A DNA stretch of 64,000 bases from JBKEDC01 sp047972995 (GTDB lineage: Bacteria > Bacteroidota > Bacteroidia > Bacteroidales > Prolixibacteraceae): positions 62,001-126,000 of the forward strand of contig JBKEBD010000008.1 in assembly GCA_047972995.1 (NCBI GenBank). The letters are read 5' to 3'. Positions 8,270-18,013 of this stretch are shown piece after piece. The notes under the pieces are model-generated. The model did no database searches. It was given only the letters and a program-made list of their open reading frames with translations, and was not told the DNA's origin. Both the position numbers and the translations under genes were made by a program. Position 1 is the first letter of the stretch; the number at the start of each line of letters is the position of its first letter.

Positions 8270-9481
8270 ATGAGATTAGAGGGTAAAAATATTGTACTAG
8301 GTGTAACCGGAAGCATAGCTGCATATAAGGCAGCTATGCTTTTGAGGTTATTAGTGAAAGAGGGCGCGCAAGTGCAAGTAGTGATGACACCCGCAGCAAA
8401 GCAATTCATCACTCCCGTAACTATGAGTGCCCTTTCCGGGCGCCCGGTAGCTTCCGAGTTTTTCTCGGCAAACGATGGCACATGGCATTCGCACGTTGAT
8501 ATGGGGCAGTGGGCAGATTTAACCCTAATTGCTCCGATTACAGCAGCAACCATAGGGAAAATGGCCAACGGAATAGCCGATAATTTATTGGTAACAACCT
8601 ATCTTTCGGCGAAAAATGATGTTATGATTGCGCCGGCCATGGACTTAGATATGTTTCAACATCCATCGACCAAACAGAACATGGAAAAACTGCAATCTTT
8701 CGGTAATATCATTATTGAACCGGGAGATGGCGTTTTAGCTAGCGGATTGCATGGTAAAGGGCGAATGGCAGAGCCAGAACAAATTGTAGATGCTGTAGTG
8801 GCACACTTCAATTCAAAAAAAAAACTCCAAAATAAACGGGTCTTAGTAACAGCAGGTCCTACGCATGAGCGCATCGACCCGGTGCGATTTATAGGAAACT
8901 ATTCATCGGGAAAAATGGGCTATGCGTTGGCTGAGGAATTGGCTAGTGAAGGAGCACAGGTTGTTTTGGTGAGTGGACCAGTAAGCATTAAGCTACGCTC
9001 GAACACTAACATTGAATTGATTTCGGTAGAGTCGGCTCAGCAAATGAAAGAGGCTGCAGAAAAAGCATTTCCATCGTGTCATGCTGCAATTATGTGTGCT
9101 GCAGTGGCAGACTATCGTCCGGAAGAAACAGCCACCAAAAAAATCAAAAGAGAGAAGAGAACAGACCTTTCGATTAACTTAGTGGCCAATGATGATATTG
9201 CAGCTTGTTTGGGTGCGATGAGAAAAAAAAAACAAATTTTAGTAGGCTTCGCTTTAGAAACTCAAGATGAAATTAAAAATGCCGAAGCAAAACTAAAACG
9301 CAAAAATCTTGATTTTATCGTGCTCAATTCACTTCAAGATGCCGGTGCAGGCTTTGGAGTAGATACCAACAAAATCAGTATTATCGACCAAGAAGGACGT
9401 GTTTTGCACTTCCCTCTAAAATCGAAAGCAGATGTGGCTAAAGATATCGTGAACGAAATCGTGTCTTATTTGCACAAGTGA
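8270..9481 (+). CDS. coaBC: Bifunctional phosphopantothenoylcysteine decarboxylase/synthase
   Basis: CoaBC carries out two steps of coenzyme A synthesis: ligation of cysteine to 4'-phosphopantothenate with CTP and FMN-dependent decarboxylation. The N-terminal CoaC half (residues ~1-180) shows the GSIAAYKA flavin loop, the SHVDM catalytic His near residue 75 and the APAMDLDMF substrate clamp. The usual LACG Cys motif reads LASG here, with GKGRMAEP following; I believe this is common in Bacteroidota. The CoaB half (from ~186) has VTAGPTHERIDPVRFIGNYS and the KIKR Lys region. Length 403 is normal. Position between omega and DUF4835 is conserved in the phylum. Confidence 0.95.
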   Translation: MRLEGKNIVLGVTGSIAAYKAAMLLRLLVKEGAQVQVVMTPAAKQFITPVTMSALSGRPVASEFFSANDGTWHSHVDMGQWADLTLIAPITAATIGKMANGIADNLLVTTYLSAKNDVMIAPAMDLDMFQHPSTKQNMEKLQSFGNIIIEPGDGVLASGLHGKGRMAEPEQIVDAVVAHFNSKKKLQNKRVLVTAGPTHERIDPVRFIGNYSSGKMGYALAEELASEGAQVVLVSGPVSIKLRSNTNIELISVESAQQMKEAAEKAFPSCHAAIMCAAVADYRPEETATKKIKREKRTDLSINLVANDDIAACLGAMRKKKQILVGFALETQDEIKNAEAKLKRKNLDFIVLNSLQDAGAGFGVDTNKISIIDQEGRVLHFPLKSKADVAKDIVNEIVSYLHK

Positions 9482-9526
9482 AGCAGCCATGATGTAAGCC
9501 CAAAGCCTACAGCCTAATTAAAACAC

Positions 9527-10432
9527 ATGAAAATAATAATATTACTTCTGTCGCTATTTCTAGTTCAACCTGTGCTTAGGGCGCAAGAGCTGAATTGCAA
9601 TGTCACCGTGAACTACAATAAGATTAGAGAAGCTAATCCAGCTACGTTTAAGACCATGCAAGGCGTGCTTACGCAGTTTATCAACGAACGGAAATGGACA
9701 TCGGATGAGTTCACAAAATCGGAACGCATTGTTTGTAATATGGTTATTCAACTCGATGAGCAAGTGGCAACTAATGAGTTTAAAGGCTCGATAAATGTGC
9801 AACTTCGTCGCCCTGTTTTTAATGCAAGCTACGAAACAACGCTTCTGAACATTAAAGACGATAACTTTCATATAAAATACTCTGAATTTGAACCTTTGGT
9901 GTTTAATGAATCATCGAACACCGACAACTTGGCAAATATCATGGCTTTCTATGCCTATGTTATTCTTGGCATGGACTATGATTCGTTTGCGCCCAATGCT
10001 GGCTCTACTTATTTTCAGAAAGCCATGCAAGTGGTGAGCAACTCGCAAAGTTCATCTTTTGCCGGTTGGAAGTCATATGAAAATGAAAAAAACCGTTATT
10101 GGTTGGCAGAAAACCTAAACAATAGAGCCTATTCGGCATTCCGACAGCTAACCTACGATTATCATCGGAGAGGCTTAGATATAATGACAAATGAATTAGC
10201 CAATGGTAGGGCAGTTGCAGCCGATGCTGTGGTGAGTTTGGTGAAGTTGTATCGCACACGTCCGAGCCTTTGTTTATTCGATATATTTTTTGATGCCAAA
10301 ACAACAGAATTGCTTCAAATTTTCTCGGAATCACCCATCGAGGAATTGAATAAAGTGGTGGCTGCTTTGGTGGAAATGGATCCATCGAACAGCGCAAAAT
10401 ATAAAGCCTTAAAAGATAAAAAAGCTTTCTAA
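9527..10432 (+). CDS. DUF4835 family exported protein
   Basis: A 301-residue protein with a signal peptide ending at LRAQ (~residue 19). It matches the DUF4835 family, found almost only in Bacteroidota and nearly always between coaBC and recN as here (spacing 45 and 17 bp). The pattern QELNCNVTVNY at the start of the mature chain and FITERKW-like and FAYVILGMDYDSF segments are family hallmarks. The family has no known function; a periplasmic or outer-membrane-associated location is inferred from the signal peptide and the company of bamD. Confidence 0.9.
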   Translation: MKIIILLLSLFLVQPVLRAQELNCNVTVNYNKIREANPATFKTMQGVLTQFINERKWTSDEFTKSERIVCNMVIQLDEQVATNEFKGSINVQLRRPVFNASYETTLLNIKDDNFHIKYSEFEPLVFNESSNTDNLANIMAFYAYVILGMDYDSFAPNAGSTYFQKAMQVVSNSQSSSFAGWKSYENEKNRYWLAENLNNRAYSAFRQLTYDYHRRGLDIMTNELANGRAVAADAVVSLVKLYRTRPSLCLFDIFFDAKTTELLQIFSESPIEELNKVVAALVEMDPSNSAKYKALKDKKAF

Positions 10433-10449
10433 TCTTTAATCTAATTACG

Positions 10450-12102
10450 GTGCTTCAAGAATTACACATTTCGAATTATGCTCTTATTGAAGAGCTTCAT
10501 ATTAAATACCACAACGGATTTAATATTATCACAGGTGAAACAGGTGCGGGTAAATCAATTATTTTGGGTGCCTTGGGGCTAATTATGGGGCAACGAGCTG
10601 ATTTATCGGTACTGCGAAATAAAGAAACCAAATGCACGGTAGAAGCTATATTTAGCGTAGAAAGCCTGATGCTTGAAGAGCTTTTTGAAGCCAATGATAT
10701 TGACTATGAAGAGCAAACAATATTGAGAAGAGAAATAAGTCCGAAAGGAAAATCAAGAGCTTTCATTAATGATACGCCCGTAACATTAAAAGTGCTGCAA
10801 GAGCTTTCCTCTTGCTTAATCGACATTCACTCGCAACATCAAAACCTGTCGTTGGGAGATAATTCTTTTCAGCTGGCTTTGGTTGATTTGGTGGCAAAGA
10901 ATGCTTCAGTGCTATCGCGATATAAGGAAAAGTTTAAGGCTTACCAGAAGAAAAACAAAGAGTTGCAAGACTTAATTGCACAAGTCGAAAAAACTAAAGG
11001 CGATTTAGATTATGTGCAGTTTCAATACAATCAGTTAGATGAAGCACAGCTAAAAGACGATGAGCAAGAGCAACTAGAGCAAGAACAAGCCACCTTAGAG
11101 CACGCCGAAGAAATAAAGCTGACCTTTGGCAATTTCTCCGAAGAAATGTATCGGGATGAAGTGGGGGTGTTGGCTCGTTTGAAAGAACATTTGGCTCGCA
11201 TGAAGAAAATGGCAGAATTGGTGCCCTCGGCAAAAGAACTAGCAGAAAGACTAGATTCGAGCTATCTGGAACTGAAAGATATTAATGAAGAGTGTGCATC
11301 GTTAGCCGATGAAGTGGAGTATAACCCTACGCGTGTAGATGAAATAGCTGAACGCTTGGATTTGATTTATTCGCTGCAACAGAAATTTAGAGTAGATTCG
11401 GTGTCGGCATTAATTGAGCTTTGCCATGAATTTGAAGCCAAAATAGGACAAATAACCTCTTTCGATGATGATATTGCTTTGCTAGAGCGTGAAGTAAACG
11501 CTTCGCAAGAAGAATTGGCAGCAATAGCCGAAGAAATTAGTTTGAAACGACTGGCAGCAGCGCCTTTAATATCGCAAGATATAGAGGAGGTGCTTCATCG
11601 TTTGGGCATGCTGAATGCTTGTTTTGAATTGCAATTCAAGCGACTAGAGCAACTGTCGAACACCGGTATAGATGCCATTTCATTTGCTTTTGCAGGCAAT
11701 AAGAATGGAGAGTTGCAAGAGGTGTCAAAAGTGGCATCGGGTGGTGAAATATCGCGGGTGATGCTAGCGGTAAAATCGCTGATTGCCAAAAACAAATCGT
11801 TGCCCACCATTGTGTTTGATGAAATAGATACCGGTATATCGGGCGAAGTGGCTGTGAAAATGGGGGATATCTTGAAGGATTTAGCTGCCCACGTTCAGAT
11901 TCTGAACATTACACACTTACCACAAATTGCAGGGAAAGGTTCGCACCATTTTAAAGTGTATAAATACGATGAGGGCGAGCAAACCTTCACTTCCATTAGA
12001 GAATTGACAGCAGAAGAGCGTGTTAATGAATTGGCTTTAATGCTTGCAGGCGAAAGCGCATCGGAAACCGCTCGCCAAGCAGCTCGTGAGCTACTGAACT
12101 AA
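10450..12102 (+). CDS. recN: DNA repair ATPase RecN
   Basis: RecN is an SMC-like ATPase that acts at double-strand breaks. The 550-residue product has an N-terminal Walker A (GETGAGKS, residues ~29-36), a long Glu/Lys/Gln-rich coiled coil (residues ~150-380), an ABC signature (ASGGEISRVMLA) and a Walker B with TIVFDEIDTGISG, followed by a D-loop His motif (NITHLPQIA). The start codon is GTG at 10450, fixed by alignment to the family start LQELHISNYALI. It is the last gene of the bamD run; a bidirectional terminator follows at 12125-12163. Confidence 0.96.
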   Translation: MLQELHISNYALIEELHIKYHNGFNIITGETGAGKSIILGALGLIMGQRADLSVLRNKETKCTVEAIFSVESLMLEELFEANDIDYEEQTILRREISPKGKSRAFINDTPVTLKVLQELSSCLIDIHSQHQNLSLGDNSFQLALVDLVAKNASVLSRYKEKFKAYQKKNKELQDLIAQVEKTKGDLDYVQFQYNQLDEAQLKDDEQEQLEQEQATLEHAEEIKLTFGNFSEEMYRDEVGVLARLKEHLARMKKMAELVPSAKELAERLDSSYLELKDINEECASLADEVEYNPTRVDEIAERLDLIYSLQQKFRVDSVSALIELCHEFEAKIGQITSFDDDIALLEREVNASQEELAAIAEEISLKRLAAAPLISQDIEEVLHRLGMLNACFELQFKRLEQLSNTGIDAISFAFAGNKNGELQEVSKVASGGEISRVMLAVKSLIAKNKSLPTIVFDEIDTGISGEVAVKMGDILKDLAAHVQILNITHLPQIAGKGSHHFKVYKYDEGEQTFTSIRELTAEERVNELALMLAGESASETARQAARELLN

Positions 12103-12124
12103 AAAAACATATTTTCAATGTAAA

Positions 12125-12163
12125 AAAGAATGGCATATGGGAAACTTCCATATGCCATTCTTT
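12125..12163. terminator. Bidirectional terminator between convergent recN and alcohol dehydrogenase genes
   Basis: A 16-bp perfect stem (12125-12140 with 12148-12163) and 7-nt loop, flanked by an A-run on the left and T-run on the right, so it can serve both the plus-strand recN and the minus-strand gene at 12168. Confidence 0.9.
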
Positions 12164-12167
12164 TGTG

Positions 12168-13322
12168 TTATAATCTGGAGCGCAATATGGTGCCTGTTGC
12201 TTCCCAATTGATGTCGCGGTGTTCGCCATCTTGTTTGTTTCGTTCTTTAAAACGACGTTCAATTTCTAAGATGCTTTCTTCGCCCACTTGATAGTCGGAC
12301 AAGCAGCAAGATACGCCCATCTGATTAAAGAAGGCAATAGTAGCTTGAATGGTAGCATCAATACGATCTTCTTTCGATCCTGTAGTAATACCAAAAACAC
12401 GCTCGCCATATTGTACAATTTTTTCGGCTTTATCTTTGCGCTTGTAGTTCATTACCCCGGGCAAAACAATAGCCAAAGTTTTGGCATGGTCAATGCCGTG
12501 TAGTGCCGTTAGCTCATGCCCAATTTGGTGCGTACTCCAATCTTGAGGAACTCCCACGGCTATCCAATGATTCAGCGCATTAGTAGCACACCACATATAG
12601 TTAGCGGCAGCATCGTAGTCGTTTTTGTTGGCAAGTACTTTCGGACCTTCCTCTAGGAGTGTTTTCAGAATACTTTCGGCATATCTATCTTGCAAAGGTG
12701 CATTGACAGGGTAGGTGAGGTATTGCTCAATAGTATGCACAAAAGAATCGATCACACCATTGGCAACCTGATTGTCGGGTAGTGTGGCTATGCAAGTTGG
12801 GTCGAGCACCGAGAATTGAGGATACACTAAAGGACTCATAAAGCCGAGCTTTTCTTTTGTAACAATTCTAGACACTACAGCATTGCCATTCATTTCTGAA
12901 CCGGTGGCAGGTAAAGTCATGACACAACCTACAGGAAGAGCCTGTTTTACTACCGCACCCCCGGTTTGGAGAATATCCCAAGCATCGCCATTGTAGAAAT
13001 GGGCTGCAGCAATGAATTTGGTACCATCGAGAACAGACCCACCTCCCACGGCAAGTAGAAATTCAATATTTTCTTGCTTGCATATTTCTACGGCTTGCAT
13101 GAGCGTTTCAAACTTAGGGTTGGGTTCTATTCCGCCAAATTCGATGATGCTGAGCCCTTGGGTTGCAGCTTTTACTTGGTCGTACACGCCATTTTTGAAA
13201 ATGCTACCACCGCCGTAAGTCATCAATATTTTGCCATTTTTAGGAAGTTCATCGGCAATATTAGCCACTTGTCCTTTTCCGAATAAAATTTTTACAGGAT
13301 TTTTGTAGGTAAAGTTGAACAT
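12168..13322 (-). CDS. Iron-containing alcohol dehydrogenase, YqhD/BDH type
   Basis: A 384-residue group III metal-dependent alcohol dehydrogenase, likely an NAD(P)H aldehyde reductase or butanol dehydrogenase. Seen motifs are the nucleotide loop (YGGGSIFKNGVYDQV near 36-50), GGGSVLDGTKFIAA near 93-106, and the metal site: Asp and His in IDSFVHTIEQYL (~residues 190-200) and two His in HQIGHELTALHGIDHA (~residues 263-280). The first frame start also matches the family N-terminus MFNFTYKNPVKILFGKG. It stands alone, convergent with recN. Which aldehyde it reduces cannot be told from sequence; YqhD homologues protect against reactive aldehydes. Confidence 0.92.
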   Translation of the reverse strand: MFNFTYKNPVKILFGKGQVANIADELPKNGKILMTYGGGSIFKNGVYDQVKAATQGLSIIEFGGIEPNPKFETLMQAVEICKQENIEFLLAVGGGSVLDGTKFIAAAHFYNGDAWDILQTGGAVVKQALPVGCVMTLPATGSEMNGNAVVSRIVTKEKLGFMSPLVYPQFSVLDPTCIATLPDNQVANGVIDSFVHTIEQYLTYPVNAPLQDRYAESILKTLLEEGPKVLANKNDYDAAANYMWCATNALNHWIAVGVPQDWSTHQIGHELTALHGIDHAKTLAIVLPGVMNYKRKDKAEKIVQYGERVFGITTGSKEDRIDATIQATIAFFNQMGVSCCLSDYQVGEESILEIERRFKERNKQDGEHRDINWEATGTILRSRL

Positions 13323-13345
13323 ATACTCTTGTTTTTAGTTTCAAA

Positions 13346-13353
13346 CAAAAGTA
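13346..13353 (-). promoter_or_regulatory. TACTTTTG -7 element of the alcohol dehydrogenase
   Basis: A TAnnTTTG match on the minus strand 24 bp upstream of the ATG at 13322. No good -33 TTG at 19 bp, so support is partial. Confidence 0.4.
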
Positions 13354-13510
13354 AGCATATATTTTTTTAAACGGCACTATTCAGCAGTGGTTCGATGGTG
13401 AATTTCAATATTTAGAATTTTTAAAGTATGTCATTAAGTTGTTAATGAGATGAGAAAAAGCAGCTTTAGGATAGCTCTTGTTAGAATAAGCCATATCTTT
13501 ACCCCCTGAT

Positions 13511-14080
13511 ATGAATGAGAAAGCGAAATTTCTGCTACAGAATTTAGCCAAAGCACTACTCTATTTTTTAGTGCTAATTGGGCTTTATTTATTGTTTGAA
13601 AAATACATTGTGGCTCCAAATAAAGCTGCGTGGAAAGCTTATTTGTATGATCGAACACCTTTGGTTTATTTGAGTTATGTGTGTTCGGAAGTCTTCTTTG
13701 GCATTGTTCCCCCTGAAATTTACATGAAGTGGGCTTTGCACAAGTTGGGAGTCTTAACCTATTGGCAAGATGTTACACTCTTTGCTGTGGTTTCATACGG
13801 TGCTGGCGTGTTGGCTTTTTATGCCGGACGATGGCTGAAACATATGCGAATGTTTCGATTCTTAAGCCGGAAAGCGTTTAAAGAATTGTGGCCAAAGTTT
13901 CGCAAATATGGTTCGGCTTTAATTATAGCAGCAGCCCTAACTCCTTTGCCTTGGGCTTTGGTTAGTATGCTTGTTGGCACAACAGAATATAGTATAAAGC
14001 GTTATTTGCTTTTCGCATTGTCGCGCATTTTTAGATTTGCAGCCTATGGCTATTTAGTTCAACATTTTATTGAGTTTTAA
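13511..14080 (+). CDS. VTT-domain (DedA/SNARE-associated) membrane protein
   Basis: A 189-residue integral membrane protein with about five hydrophobic segments (for example ~15-33, 60-75, 90-105, 140-160). The pattern of a Gly/Pro re-entrant loop followed by TPLPWALVSMLVGTTE and a conserved Arg-rich helix (LSRIFRFAAYGY) is that of the VTT/DedA family, some of which move lipid carriers across the inner membrane. Substrate is not determinable here. A -7-like TATCTTTA at 13494-13501 lies just upstream. It is followed by msrA after 99 bp on the same strand. Confidence 0.75.
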   Translation: MNEKAKFLLQNLAKALLYFLVLIGLYLLFEKYIVAPNKAAWKAYLYDRTPLVYLSYVCSEVFFGIVPPEIYMKWALHKLGVLTYWQDVTLFAVVSYGAGVLAFYAGRWLKHMRMFRFLSRKAFKELWPKFRKYGSALIIAAALTPLPWALVSMLVGTTEYSIKRYLLFALSRIFRFAAYGYLVQHFIEF

Positions 14081-14179
14081 TTGTGCCAATGATTAGTTTT
14101 CCATGTGGCGAAGCTAAAGTTATGCAGGAGAATAATTAAAAATATGATATCTGTTACGTGGTATTTCAATTTTAATTAG

Positions 14180-14728
14180 ATGAAAAATAAAATATTAAAG
14201 AAAGCTACCTTAGGAGGTGGTTGTTTTTGGTGTACAGAAGCTGTTTATCGAGAACTGAAAGGTGTGACCTCAGTGGTAAGTGGCTATGCAGGTGGTTTTG
14301 TGGCAAACCCTACTTACAAGCAAGTTTGTTCGGGTGAAACAAACCATGCCGAGGTAATACAAATAGTTTATGATGAAGCTGAAATTTCGTTTGTCGACCT
14401 ATTAAAGGTGTTTTTTGCCACACACGATCCAACAAGTTTGAACAGGCAAGGAGAGGATGTAGGAACACAATATCGTTCGGTAGTTTTTTATCATGATGAA
14501 GAACAATATCTTCTAACTAAAAATCTTCTCACAAACTTCAACGAACAAAATGTATTTGGAAAACCTGTAGTTACTCAATTGGAAGCGTTTGATGTGTTTT
14601 ATCCTGCTGAAAATTATCATCAGGATTATGCAAAGAATAATCCAGAGAATGAATTTTGCAAAGCGGTTGTAATACCCAAGCGAGAAAAGTTTAAAATGTT
14701 ATTTCATACTTTGCTAAAGCAAAAATAA
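14180..14728 (+). CDS. msrA: Peptide methionine sulfoxide reductase MsrA
   Basis: MsrA reduces the S-form of methionine sulfoxide in proteins. The catalytic motif GGCFWC is at residues ~13-18, with the following SGYAGG and the GDVGTQYRS-type motif (GEDVGTQYRSVVFYHDEEQ) that binds the substrate; YHQDYAKNNP near the end is also conserved. The length of 182 residues is full. There is no MsrB domain fused or adjacent. The product has no signal peptide, so it is cytoplasmic. Confidence 0.96.
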   Translation: MKNKILKKATLGGGCFWCTEAVYRELKGVTSVVSGYAGGFVANPTYKQVCSGETNHAEVIQIVYDEAEISFVDLLKVFFATHDPTSLNRQGEDVGTQYRSVVFYHDEEQYLLTKNLLTNFNEQNVFGKPVVTQLEAFDVFYPAENYHQDYAKNNPENEFCKAVVIPKREKFKMLFHTLLKQK

Positions 14729-14809
14729 ATACCATCATGATTAAACAAACGGATATGATGATGGTCTATCTAGCGGATAAAAAAGAAAATATAACATGAA
14801 AAAAATAAA

Positions 14810-15301
14810 ATGATGAAGAAAGTTTTTTTAGTAATAGCTATTATGGCTGGCTGTAGTACAATGGCTATGGCTCAGCGAGGAACAGGAACACGCCCTTCAC
14901 AATCGGCAGAATATCAACATCGTGGTCCTAGAGGTGGGCGTATGTCGCCAGAAGAACAAGTGGCACACGAAACCGAACGATTGACCAAAAGATTGGAGCT
15001 TACAGAAGAGCAACAAGTGAAAGTAAAAGCGGTGTTAGAAGCACAAGCTGCAGAAATGAAAGCTCAGATGGAAGCTCAGCGCGAAAAAATGGGAGACGAC
15101 CCTGAAGCTATGCGTGAGCAGATGGAAGAAAACAGAGATGCCATGCGTGAGAAAATGGAAGAACGAATGAAAAAGAAGGAAGCTCAGATTAAAGCATTGC
15201 TTACTGATGAACAGAAGGTAGCATACGATGAAATGCGCTCGGAAATGAAAGAACGAATGCAACAAGATAGAAAACCTTCGGTAAATCATGCCGATGAATA
15301 G
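14810..15301 (+). CDS. Spy/CpxP-like exported protein (LTEEQ motif)
   Basis: A 163-residue protein with a signal peptide ending near MAMAQ (residue ~22). The mature part is a highly charged helical protein with LELTEEQQVKVKAVL and LLTDEQKVAYDEM, the paired LT-x-x-Q motifs of the Spy/CpxP periplasmic chaperone superfamily, separated by a Met/Glu/Lys-rich helix (residues ~80-130). A five-codon open frame (14796-14813) overlaps the start codon at 14810, which may allow coupled initiation. A terminator follows directly. A chaperone or metal-stress role is family-based only. Confidence 0.8.
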   Translation: MMKKVFLVIAIMAGCSTMAMAQRGTGTRPSQSAEYQHRGPRGGRMSPEEQVAHETERLTKRLELTEEQQVKVKAVLEAQAAEMKAQMEAQREKMGDDPEAMREQMEENRDAMREKMEERMKKKEAQIKALLTDEQKVAYDEMRSEMKERMQQDRKPSVNHADE

Positions 15302-15321
15302 TCAAGACTTGAACTAATGCC

Positions 15322-15362
15322 AAAGCCCTGAATTTGTTAAGAAGCAAATTCAGGGCTTTTTA
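15322..15362 (+). terminator. Rho-independent terminator after the Spy-like gene
   Basis: A 15-bp perfect stem (15322-15336 with 15345-15359), 8-nt loop and T-run, 20 bp after the stop codon. Confidence 0.9.
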
Positions 15363-15488
15363 ATGATTAATTGCAGGGGTGGTATTAATTGTAAATAGTT
15401 TCCGTTCTTAATTTGTTAGCCCATAGTGGATTAATCTTATTAGAAATAAAAGCAACAACAAACCCAGCGAGCTCGTAGGGCTTACATA

Positions 15489-17660
15489 TTAAAACCACAA
15501 TCCGAGATTAGCAGAAAAGCTTGGGCGATTCATGTAGTTTGAAGCTCCAAAAGCAATGTCAATAGGTCCAATGGCTGTTTTCATAGAATATTTTATACCA
15601 CCACCATATACCGATTTTTCATCAAGATACATGAAGCTACTGTCGAACTGTTGCAGCATGTTGAATTGAAGCGTTAGGTAATGATACTTTGCAAAATTCA
15701 GGCGAAGACCTATGCATGCAATTGCAGTGTTCGCTTCGCCAACAATGACGGGAGGTAAACCTAAGAATGGGAAGTGGTAGGGTAAATATCGAGAATAAGA
15801 CTCACCCCCAATGAGGGTAGATTTAATACCGGAATAATTAAGCCCCAATGCAATTCTACTGTAGCCATTGGCAATAAGAGTCAAGTTCTTATCTAGCGGA
15901 ATCCAATTCTCGGTGCTAAGAAGTAGGTGAGAGGTAAGACTTCCGCTATCTAAATTATCAATGTCGGTGGTAAAATCAACTCGTGTGTTCGTTCCTCGCA
16001 ATGGGAAGTAAAAGTCGTCGAGATTATCCGCCCGAAAATAAGCTCTTAAGCTTGTAAACAGATATTTTGTTGATATGGGTGCATTTCGATGATAGAATTC
16101 TTCTTGTATAGATAAGCCCATTCTAAAAAAGTTTAGGCGTTCTTCCAAATAGGCTTTGGCATAGGTGTAAACAAGGTCGGTTTTGTAGTTGTGGTCTTTA
16201 GTGTAGATGGTGTAATCTTGCGACTTAATATTGACCATGAAGCCAAGATCGGGCAAATGTTGCCAATTGGTTTCGGCAATAGCTTGAAACCCCGGATTAG
16301 CCGATAGTTCAGCGCTTAATGACACATATCCGATGGCCTTACTATAGTCTTTCCAAGTGAGGTTTACCAATAACGACGCAATGTCGGTGGTATTCACTCG
16401 CAAACCAATATTTTGGCGAGTTGTAGCCTCTGATTTTATGTGAAGAACAAGCGTGTATTCGTCTTTACCTTCAATTTGATCTAGGTTGAAGTAAATGGAT
16501 TTGAAGCTGCCAAGTCCGTAAAGTTTGTCGATAGCTTCTTTAATTTCGCTGTAATTGTAGCTTTCATTGAGTGGTAAATTTAATACCTTCGATAGGAACT
16601 CATAGTTGTAGTTTTTGTCGCAATCAAATTCTATTTCGCTCACTTTCCATTCGTTCTTCTTAATATACTTTTCCGATGTCTTTTCGGGGTCGGGCAGATT
16701 GAGTTTTTTCTTTAGTGACCTGATTTTACCAATCTGCTCTTGTGCCGCGTTAAAGCCTCGAACATAAAGCGTGTCGCAAGCCTCTTGACTGAAACTTGCT
16801 GCGGTGTATCCTGTAATATCTGGTTGAATTCGAACATCGCAAAGTGGCAGATAAATATCTTTCCCCTTACTGTAAATGTTGATTAGGTTAGAAATGACAT
16901 CGCCCACGGAATTGATTTGCTCGGCTGTGAAATAATCGTCGCGAAGGTCAACACCAATAATAATGTCTGCACCCATATTTCGAGCCACATCAACAGGGAA
17001 ATTATTTACAATTCCACCATCAACGAGCACCTGATCGCCAATTCTGGCAGGCTCAAACACACCGGGGATTGCCATACTACTATACATAGCATAAGGCAGG
17101 TTTCCTTTGGTTAGAATAATTTCTTCTCCTGTGGCAATATCTGCTGTGATGCAAGCAAAAGGAATGGGCAAATCCATAAAATCGCTACCAGAAGGAAAAT
17201 TTGCCGTCAATCCGCTAAAAAGGTTAATGATATTCTGCCCCTTCATAGCCCCTTGTGGAATAAGTATTTTCCGCTCTTTTATGGGAAGAGAAAGCAAGTA
17301 ACGCTGCTGTGTTGTTTTGTCGGTTGTGGGGAGGTATTTCCGATCGACAGCATCGACTAACAAAGAATCCCAATTTTGTTGGTGTATCAAATAAAGCAAG
17401 GAATCGGCAGAGTATCCAGAGGCATAAAATCCGCCAACTAAGCTACCAATGCTAGTTCCAACAATCAAGTCGATAGGAATACCTTCTTCCTCTAAAACCT
17501 TGAGTACCCCAACGTGAGAAAATCCTTTTGCCCCGCCACCACTAAGCACGACAGCTACTGTTGGGCGGTCGGGATTTTTAGGTATTGTGGGGAGATTTTG
17601 CGCCTGAATTGGAAGTGCAAAAAGGAGTGATAGAATTAATAAAAAGTATATTTTTTTCAT
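15489..17660 (-). CDS. Patatin-like phospholipase fused to an Omp85-type barrel (type Vd-like)
   Basis: A 723-residue exported protein (signal peptide to ~IQAQ, residue 21) with three parts. Residues ~35-230 are a patatin domain: oxyanion loop SGGGAKG, nucleophile GTSIG and catalytic DGGIVNNFP are all intact, so hydrolase activity on lipids is expected. Residues ~330-410 resemble a POTRA-like domain, and ~415-723 a 16-strand barrel ending in aromatic GLWF. The layout matches PlpD-type autotransporters and the Bacteroidota patatin/Omp85 proteins. It is transcribed alone; a TATTTTTG box lies at 17678-17685. Confidence 0.93.
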   Translation of the reverse strand: MKKIYFLLILSLLFALPIQAQNLPTIPKNPDRPTVAVVLSGGGAKGFSHVGVLKVLEEEGIPIDLIVGTSIGSLVGGFYASGYSADSLLYLIHQQNWDSLLVDAVDRKYLPTTDKTTQQRYLLSLPIKERKILIPQGAMKGQNIINLFSGLTANFPSGSDFMDLPIPFACITADIATGEEIILTKGNLPYAMYSSMAIPGVFEPARIGDQVLVDGGIVNNFPVDVARNMGADIIIGVDLRDDYFTAEQINSVGDVISNLINIYSKGKDIYLPLCDVRIQPDITGYTAASFSQEACDTLYVRGFNAAQEQIGKIRSLKKKLNLPDPEKTSEKYIKKNEWKVSEIEFDCDKNYNYEFLSKVLNLPLNESYNYSEIKEAIDKLYGLGSFKSIYFNLDQIEGKDEYTLVLHIKSEATTRQNIGLRVNTTDIASLLVNLTWKDYSKAIGYVSLSAELSANPGFQAIAETNWQHLPDLGFMVNIKSQDYTIYTKDHNYKTDLVYTYAKAYLEERLNFFRMGLSIQEEFYHRNAPISTKYLFTSLRAYFRADNLDDFYFPLRGTNTRVDFTTDIDNLDSGSLTSHLLLSTENWIPLDKNLTLIANGYSRIALGLNYSGIKSTLIGGESYSRYLPYHFPFLGLPPVIVGEANTAIACIGLRLNFAKYHYLTLQFNMLQQFDSSFMYLDEKSVYGGGIKYSMKTAIGPIDIAFGASNYMNRPSFSANLGLWF

Positions 17661-18013
17661 AGAAAAAATTTTGAACTCAAAAATAATTAAAAAAACTCAT
17701 TATAGAAGTCATACATAAGACCAAAGAAATGTTAAAAATCCGGCTTGATGGAAATGATGATTTGGAATGCTAGATATGTTACTTTATTGAGGCTTTATTC
17801 GCTGATAGAATCCTTCTTTTGTGTTAGTTTCATAGCGCGAATTTCGCAAATAACCCTAATTCGGACAGATAACGGATGAATTAATAACCGGAGTTTCGGA
17901 TAAAAACAAAAGATGTGGTTAGTTAGCGGAATATATTTTCAGTAGCTTTGTGTGCCTTTTATAAAGCCAGATTCTTGAATTTCGGCATTGCAGAAGAACA
18001 AACGAGATAAATT
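17661..18013. other. 353-bp divergent intergenic region
   Basis: Contains the -7 element for the patatin gene (TATTTTTG on the minus strand, 17678-17685) and a TAGCTTTG box on the plus strand at 17943-17950 that probably serves the Usp-like gene. No open frame, RNA gene or strong hairpin was recognised in the remainder. Confidence 0.55.

Noticed and set aside
10005..10397. 130-residue minus-strand frame inside the DUF4835 gene
   Set aside because: Antisense to a well-supported gene and without a recognisable motif.
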